Assembly: GCF_015223055.1 (NCBI RefSeq)
Contig: NZ_JADFBX010000004.1
Span: 62,001-126,000, forward strand
DNA: 64,000 nucleotides
Reading direction: 5' to 3'
Source: Pedobacter sp. MC2016-24
GTDB lineage: Bacteria > Bacteroidota > Bacteroidia > Sphingobacteriales > Sphingobacteriaceae
Positions 59,215 to 64,000 of the stretch are shown here, piece by piece. The notes under the pieces were generated by a model. It saw nothing but the letters and a program-made list of their open reading frames with translations, did no database searches and had not been told where the DNA came from. The first letter of the stretch is position 1. The number at the start of each line of letters is the position of its first letter. The position numbers and the translations under genes are program-made.

Positions 59215-59246
59215 TTGAGTCATACTTTAGATTTTATGTATCTTTG
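59215..59246 (+). promoter_or_regulatory. Bacteroidota-type promoter of the E1 dehydrogenase gene
   Basis: TTG at 59215-59217 and TATCTTTG at 59239-59246 match the -33/-7 consensus (TTG and TAnnTTTG) with a 21-bp spacing. The start codon at 59266 follows at the expected distance. The location also excludes the in-frame start at 59215. Confidence 0.75.
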
Positions 59247-59265
59247 CCGCATAAACTTTTTGCTT

Positions 59266-61689
59266 ATGACGCCAAATATTAAACTTACTACCAATCCTAT
59301 TGACGCATCAGAGTTGAGTTTTGACGATTTCAAAACCATTGTGATTAAGGACTATAAGATTGCAGTAGAAAGCAGACAGGCCAGCTTGTTGGGACGTAAA
59401 GAGGTGTTGACTGGTAAAGCCAAATTTGGAATTTTTGGTGATGGCAAGGAACTTCCTCAAATCGCAATGGCAAAAGCCTTTAAGAACGGTGATTGGCGTT
59501 CTGGTTATTACAGGGATCAAACTTTTGCATTTGCAGCCGGAATTTGTACCATTAAAGAGTTTTTTGCACAATTGTACGCAAATCCAAGTGTAGAAGCAGA
59601 TCCTGCCTCGGCAGGAAGACAAATGAACTGCCATTTTGCTACCCGTTCCATCGATGAAGATGGTAGTTGGAAAGACCTGACAGATATGAAAAACTGTTCG
59701 TCGGATATTGCACCGACTGGCGGTCAGATGGCGAGGTTGGTTGGTTTGGCCTATGCTTCTAAATTGTACCGGCAAAATCCGGAACTTGAATATTTAAAGA
59801 ATTTTTCTGTTCATGGAAATGAAGTCGCATTTGGTACTATCGGAAATGCGTCTACATCCGAAGGTGTATTTTTTGAAGCCATCAATGCTGCCGGCGTATT
59901 ACAGATCCCGATGGCGATGTCTGTATGGGATGATGGTTATGGTATTTCTGTTCCGGCAAAGTATCAGACGACTAAAGAAGATATTTCTGAGATATTAAAA
60001 GGGTTTCAACGTGATGAGAAGGGCGATGGTTACGAAATTTATAAGGTAAGGGGCTGGGATTATCCGGCGCTTTGTGAAACTTACCAGCGTGCCATTGATG
60101 TTTGCCGTGAAGAACATGTGCCTGTTTTGATCCATGTAACTGAGGTTACACAACCGCAGGGGCATTCTACTTCAGGTTCTCATGAACGTTATAAAGATAA
60201 AGACCGTTTGGCCTGGGAGAAAGAATACGACTGTATTCTTCAGATGCGTAAATGGATGATTGAATCGGCCATTGCTACTGAAGAGGAGATTCTGGAACTG
60301 GAGAGTGCTGCCAAAAAAATGGTTAGAGATACCCAGAAAGAGGCCTGGAATGAATTTTTAGCCTCAATAAAGGACGAAAAAGACCAGGTTGTCCAAATGA
60401 TCAACAGTACTGCCAATGGTAATCCTGTATTGGTGAAAATTGCATCACAATTGGCTTCTACACCAGATGCTTTGCGCAAAGAAGTCATTTCTTCAGTTCG
60501 AAAAGCGCTTCGCTTAAGTGTGAAAAATCCTTCTGAGCAGCGGACTGAAATGCTCAACTGGTATAACGATCAAGCGGTTCTTAATGAAGACAGATACAAT
60601 TCCAAATTATTTACCGATGGTAAGGAAAGTCCATTCCTGGTAGATGTCTTAAATGCCCAGTATTCAGATCAAAGTAAAATGGTAGATGGGCGTGAGTTGT
60701 TGAATGCCTGTTTTGATGCCAATTTTGCACGTGATCAGCGCCTGGTGGCTTTTGGTGAAGATTTAGGTGCTATTGGAGATGTAAACCAGGGGTTTGCCGG
60801 CTTACAGGCCAAGTATGGCGATCTGAGAATTACAGATACGGGTATCAGGGAAATGACCATTGTTGGTCAGGGAATAGGTTTAGCCATGCGCGGTTTAAGA
60901 CCAATAGCAGAAATCCAGTATCTGGATTACCTGCTATTTGCTTTAAATGTGTTGAGTGATGATCTTGCTAGTTTGTCTTATCGCACCAAGGCCGGTCAGA
61001 AAGCTCCCGTAATTATCAGAACCCGTGGTCACAGGTTGGAAGGCGTATGGCATTCTGGTTCTCCGATCGGGATGATTCTCGGTTCGCTCAGGGGCTTACA
61101 CCTTTGTGTACCGCGTAACATGACACAGGCAGCGGGTATGTATAATACCTTGTTCAGATCGGATGAGCCTGCTTTGGTGATTGAATGTTTAAACGGTTAT
61201 CGTTTGAAAGAGAAATTACCGGAAAATGTTGGTGAATATACCGTTCCCTTAGGAAAGGCTGAAATTGTAAAACAAGGTACAGATATTACTGTTGTGTCCT
61301 ATGGTTCAACTTTAAGGGTAGTAGAGGAAGCTGCAGAAGAGCTGGCACAGTTTGGCATTTCTGTTGAAATTATAGATCCGCAGACACTATTGCCTTTTGA
61401 TACGGATCATTTATGTGCGCAGTCTTTATCTAAAACCAATAAATTGCTGGTTGTCGATGAGGATGTACCGGGTGGCGGAACAGCTTACCTGTTGCAGGAA
61501 ATACTGGAAGTACAAAAAGGTTATTATCACCTGGATGGGCAGCCTAAAACCTTAAGTGCTAAAGCACATCGTCCGCCGTATGGTTCTGATGGTGATTATT
61601 TCAGTAAGCCCTCTATAGATGATGTGGTAGAAGCTGTTTACAAAATGATGAATGAAAGTAATCCTGGCCAATATCCTGATATTTTTTAA
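59266..61689 (+). CDS. Fused alpha/beta E1 component of a branched-chain-type 2-oxoacid dehydrogenase
   Basis: The N-terminal half is E1-alpha: GDWRSGYYRDQTFAFAAG, RQMNCHFATR, and GNASTSEGVFFEAINAAGVL with WDDGYGISVP (TPP-binding region). The C-terminal half (about residue 460 onward) is E1-beta: AFGEDLGAIGDVNQGF, RITDTGIREMTIVGQGIGLA, RTRGHRLEGVWHSGSPIGMI. In other bacteria these are two genes; one 807-residue chain is usual in this phylum. The enzyme decarboxylates 2-oxo acids with TPP and passes the acyl group to E2. Branched-chain substrates are likely. Confidence 0.93.
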   Translation: MTPNIKLTTNPIDASELSFDDFKTIVIKDYKIAVESRQASLLGRKEVLTGKAKFGIFGDGKELPQIAMAKAFKNGDWRSGYYRDQTFAFAAGICTIKEFFAQLYANPSVEADPASAGRQMNCHFATRSIDEDGSWKDLTDMKNCSSDIAPTGGQMARLVGLAYASKLYRQNPELEYLKNFSVHGNEVAFGTIGNASTSEGVFFEAINAAGVLQIPMAMSVWDDGYGISVPAKYQTTKEDISEILKGFQRDEKGDGYEIYKVRGWDYPALCETYQRAIDVCREEHVPVLIHVTEVTQPQGHSTSGSHERYKDKDRLAWEKEYDCILQMRKWMIESAIATEEEILELESAAKKMVRDTQKEAWNEFLASIKDEKDQVVQMINSTANGNPVLVKIASQLASTPDALRKEVISSVRKALRLSVKNPSEQRTEMLNWYNDQAVLNEDRYNSKLFTDGKESPFLVDVLNAQYSDQSKMVDGRELLNACFDANFARDQRLVAFGEDLGAIGDVNQGFAGLQAKYGDLRITDTGIREMTIVGQGIGLAMRGLRPIAEIQYLDYLLFALNVLSDDLASLSYRTKAGQKAPVIIRTRGHRLEGVWHSGSPIGMILGSLRGLHLCVPRNMTQAAGMYNTLFRSDEPALVIECLNGYRLKEKLPENVGEYTVPLGKAEIVKQGTDITVVSYGSTLRVVEEAAEELAQFGISVEIIDPQTLLPFDTDHLCAQSLSKTNKLLVVDEDVPGGGTAYLLQEILEVQKGYYHLDGQPKTLSAKAHRPPYGSDGDYFSKPSIDDVVEAVYKMMNESNPGQYPDIF

Positions 61690-61708
61690 GGATACCTGCA
61701 CAGAGAAA

Positions 61709-61770
61709 GATCCCGGTCTGCACCGGGATGACTATAAAAAACGAGCAGACTGTTAAAGTCTGCTCGTTTT
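61709..61770. terminator. Tandem bidirectional terminators between E1 and aroC
   Basis: ATCCCGG/CCGGGAT (61710-61729) follows the E1 stop. AAAACGAGCAGACT/AGTCTGCTCGTTTT (61738-61751 and 61757-61770) has A and T runs on both sides, so it can terminate both converging transcripts. Confidence 0.85.
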
Positions 61771-62844
61771 ATTTCTAAGCAGATGATCTGCAAGCACAAG
61801 TGCTGCCATCGCTTCTACAATGACTACTGCGCGTGGTACAACGCAAGGATCGTGTCGGCCCTTGCCTTTAATTTCAGCGGCTTCGCCAGCTGCGTTAATG
61901 GTTTGCTGGTTGTGCATAATGGTTGCTACGGGCTTAAAAGCGACCGTAAAATTGATTTCCATGCCATTTGAAATTCCACCTTGTATACCACCTGAAAAGT
62001 TAGTCAGGGTTTTGGGGTTTCCTTCTTCATTAGCTAGAAAAACATCATTGTGTACAGAGCCTGTCATTTCACTTCCGGCGAAGCCGGAACCATATTCAAA
62101 TCCGTGCACTGCATTGATGCTCAGCATCGCTTTACCCAGGTCAGCATGTAATTTATCAAATACAGGTTCGCCCAGTCCGACCGGACAGTTTTTAACAATG
62201 CAATTGATTTTACCACCTACAGTATCTCCGTCTTTGCGAATGCCATCAATGAATTCAATCATTTGATTTGCAGTTGCCGGATCAGCACAGCGAACAATAT
62301 TTTGTTCCCGTGTAGCCAGTAATTCCTCAATATTGTCACCTACAAGGTTTGGTGCCTGTATTTTACCCACTGAAGAGACGTGAGCAAATATTTCTATGCC
62401 GTGGTGTTTCAATAACAATTTGGCAATGGCTCCAGCAGCAACACGTGCAGCTGTTTCTCTGGCCGATGATCTGCCGCCACCTCGGTAATCCCGAATACCA
62501 TATTTGGCATCATAAGTATAATCTGCATGGGATGGGCGGTAAACATCTGTATTGTGGCTATAGTCTTTACTCCGCTGGTCTTCATTAGGGATCAGCATGG
62601 CAATTGGTGTTCCGGTACTCTTTCCTTCAAATGTTCCTGAAAGTATTTGTACCATATCACTTTCCTTACGCTGGGTGGTAATTTTAGATTGTCCTGGTTT
62701 TCTTTTGTCCAGTTCAGCCTGAATAAAATTTAAATCTATAGGGAGCTGTGCCGGACATCCATCAAGGATTACCCCGATGGCTACACCATGTGATTCCCCG
62801 AAGGTAGAAATTCTGAATAGTTGTCCAAATGTATTTCCTGCCAT
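61753..62844 (-). CDS. aroC: Chorismate synthase
   Basis: The start [20 protein letters not shown] is the family signature; FGESHG holds the active-site His. Further signatures are [37 protein letters not shown] and [17 protein letters not shown]. At 363 residues it is complete. It makes chorismate from EPSP, the last common step of aromatic synthesis, with reduced FMN. It follows aroA by 32 bp, so the two are an operon in pathway order. Confidence 0.97.
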   Translation of the reverse strand: MAGNTFGQLFRISTFGESHGVAIGVILDGCPAQLPIDLNFIQAELDKRKPGQSKITTQRKESDMVQILSGTFEGKSTGTPIAMLIPNEDQRSKDYSHNTDVYRPSHADYTYDAKYGIRDYRGGGRSSARETAARVAAGAIAKLLLKHHGIEIFAHVSSVGKIQAPNLVGDNIEELLATREQNIVRCADPATANQMIEFIDGIRKDGDTVGGKINCIVKNCPVGLGEPVFDKLHADLGKAMLSINAVHGFEYGSGFAGSEMTGSVHNDVFLANEEGNPKTLTNFSGGIQGGISNGMEINFTVAFKPVATIMHNQQTINAAGEAAEIKGKGRHDPCVVPRAVVIVEAMAALVLADHLLRNKTSRL

Positions 62845-62876
62845 GTTGATTTACGATTACGATTTTAGATTTACAA

Positions 62877-64000
62877 TTAAATTTCCCGGATTTCAAATCC
62901 TGCTTTTTCCAGATCTTTCCAATAATCCGGATACGACTTGTCCACAACCTGGTAATCTTCCATCTCTATTTCTTTGATAAAAAGACTTAAAGGTGCAAAA
63001 GCCATCGCCATACGGTGATCTTCATAGGTACGGAAAGAAACCTTTTCCGGAAAACACAGGTCATCACAGTTTAAAGTGTAAACCAGATTCTGTTCCGTTA
63101 AAGTTACACCAATTTTAGCCAATTCATTCTGTAAAGCTTTCACCCGATCAGTTTCTTTGATTTTTAAAGTCTCCAGACCGGTAAAAGAAAGATTTAATCC
63201 TTTTGCTGCAGCACAGACAATAATGGTTTGCGCCAAATCCGGGCAATCTTTTAAATTTAAAACTTCGTCGATTGTCGTTGAGGTACCCGTCTTTAAGGCG
63301 ATACCATTGGGTGTTTGGGAAGTGCGGACGCCAAATGGAATCATGATCTCCCTGATGCGGCTATCGCCTTGGAGGCTTTTTTCCTTTAAATAAGGTAAGC
63401 TAATGTTGGCTACTTCGGCCAAAGCCGCTATGCTGTACCAATAAGAAGCGGCGCTCCAGTCTGGTTCAACGACTAATGTTGCAGGTTTAAAGTTCTGAGC
63501 TTTTATAGCAATGCTATTCCCGGTCCAGGTGTGTTCAATACCTGCCTCAAGTAGCATATCTAATGTCATTTTCACATAAGGAACTGAAGTCAGCTCATCA
63601 GTGATGTGTAAAGTCAACCCTTGATTTAATGTCGCAGCAATCATCAATAAAGCGGAAATATATTGGCTGCTGACATCGCCTTTGATATGTACATCAGTTG
63701 TTTTTTGATGTAAAGGCCCTTTAATGAGGAGGGGTGGAAAACCTTCTGCCTCAGCATAGCTTAATTCTGCACCCAGGGTTTTCAGCGCCTCTGCCAGGAT
63801 ACCGATAGGGCGTTGTTTCATACGCTCCGTGCCTGTCAGCAAAAAATCACCTGGCAAGGCAGATAAATAAGCTGTTAGGAAACGCATTGCGGTTCCCGCC
63901 GGACCCACATCAACAACTTGCTGATGTGGATCGTTTGAGGAGATGTGGTTTAAAATATGATGTAGGGTAACTGTGTCGGCAGCATTAGACATGTTGTCTA
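62877..64000 (-). CDS. aroA: EPSP synthase (3-phosphoshikimate 1-carboxyvinyltransferase), 5' end outside the window
   Basis: The coding frame continues past the right edge (the codons GAC AAC precede the ATG at 63990-63992), so this ATG is internal. Seen are LSNAADT-like NMSNAADTVTL, VDVGPAGTAMRFLTAYLSAL, TGTERMKQRPIG, LKIKETDRVKAL and FRTYEDHRMAMAFAPLSL, all standard motifs. The last carries the catalytic Glu/Asp-His-Arg cluster. Only the first 40 or so residues seem missing. It is followed by aroC. Confidence 0.95.
   Translation of the reverse strand, partial: DNMSNAADTVTLHHILNHISSNDPHQQVVDVGPAGTAMRFLTAYLSALPGDFLLTGTERMKQRPIGILAEALKTLGAELSYAEAEGFPPLLIKGPLHQKTTDVHIKGDVSSQYISALLMIAATLNQGLTLHITDELTSVPYVKMTLDMLLEAGIEHTWTGNSIAIKAQNFKPATLVVEPDWSAASYWYSIAALAEVANISLPYLKEKSLQGDSRIREIMIPFGVRTSQTPNGIALKTGTSTTIDEVLNLKDCPDLAQTIIVCAAAKGLNLSFTGLETLKIKETDRVKALQNELAKIGVTLTEQNLVYTLNCDDLCFPEKVSFRTYEDHRMAMAFAPLSLFIKEIEMEDYQVVDKSYPDYWKDLEKAGFEIREI

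Overview
The window comes from a Bacteroidota chromosome, most likely a Pedobacter-like member of Sphingobacteriaceae. The evidence is the SusC/SusD pair with an ECF sigma factor and FecR anti-sigma factor, CTnDOT-type tra genes, a fused alpha/beta E1 dehydrogenase, TAnnTTTG promoter motifs, few Shine-Dalgarno sites, and a tmRNA whose tag reads GENNYALAA. Most of the window (at least about 16.3-57.0 kb) is an integrative and conjugative element (ICE). Its serine recombinase lies directly against, and reads into, the 3' end of ssrA. The right end of the element is therefore at about 56.95 kb. The left end is not visible, and no second copy of the ssrA 3' end was seen.

1-16 kb is a worn accessory or flanking region. 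It holds an XRE regulator, a nucleotidyltransferase-HEPN protein, a divergent NmrA-type reductase/HxlR pair, and a nutrient-uptake locus (sigma factor, FecR, SusC, SusD, secreted thioredoxin-like protein). Decayed genes lie between them: a membrane protein with two stop codons and a frameshift, a MocR aminotransferase tail, a TlpA-like thioredoxin and others.

16.3-31 kb is the ICE accessory/DNA-metabolism half. It carries an SSB, a PRTRC cassette (E, C, F, B, ThiF), a broken AbiEii toxin gene, and a tight four-gene operon of three unknown genes plus a PAPS-reductase-like PP-loop protein. An ADP-ribosyltransferase-like protein, a second PP-loop protein, a PUR-domain/RadC-HhH fusion, several small ICE proteins and a second SSB follow. 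Two families of repeated non-coding leaders sit upstream of unrelated genes here.

31.6-34 kb is a plasmid-like replication module: a Rep-like protein, a 21-bp-period iteron array and a CHC2/Toprim primase. 34-52 kb is the transfer module: MobA-like accessory protein, relaxase, ParA/TraA, the TraE, F, G, J, K, L, M and N homologues, and the VirD4-type coupling protein. Three tandem paralogous secreted proteins lie between TraG and TraJ, and a hipBA toxin-antitoxin pair is inserted between TraN and the coupling protein. 52-57 kb carries small ICE genes and the recombinase.

From 57 to 64 kb the sequence is conserved chromosome: ssrA, a class I aminotransferase, a DUF1573 protein, the branched-chain-type E1 dehydrogenase, aroC and the 5'-truncated aroA.
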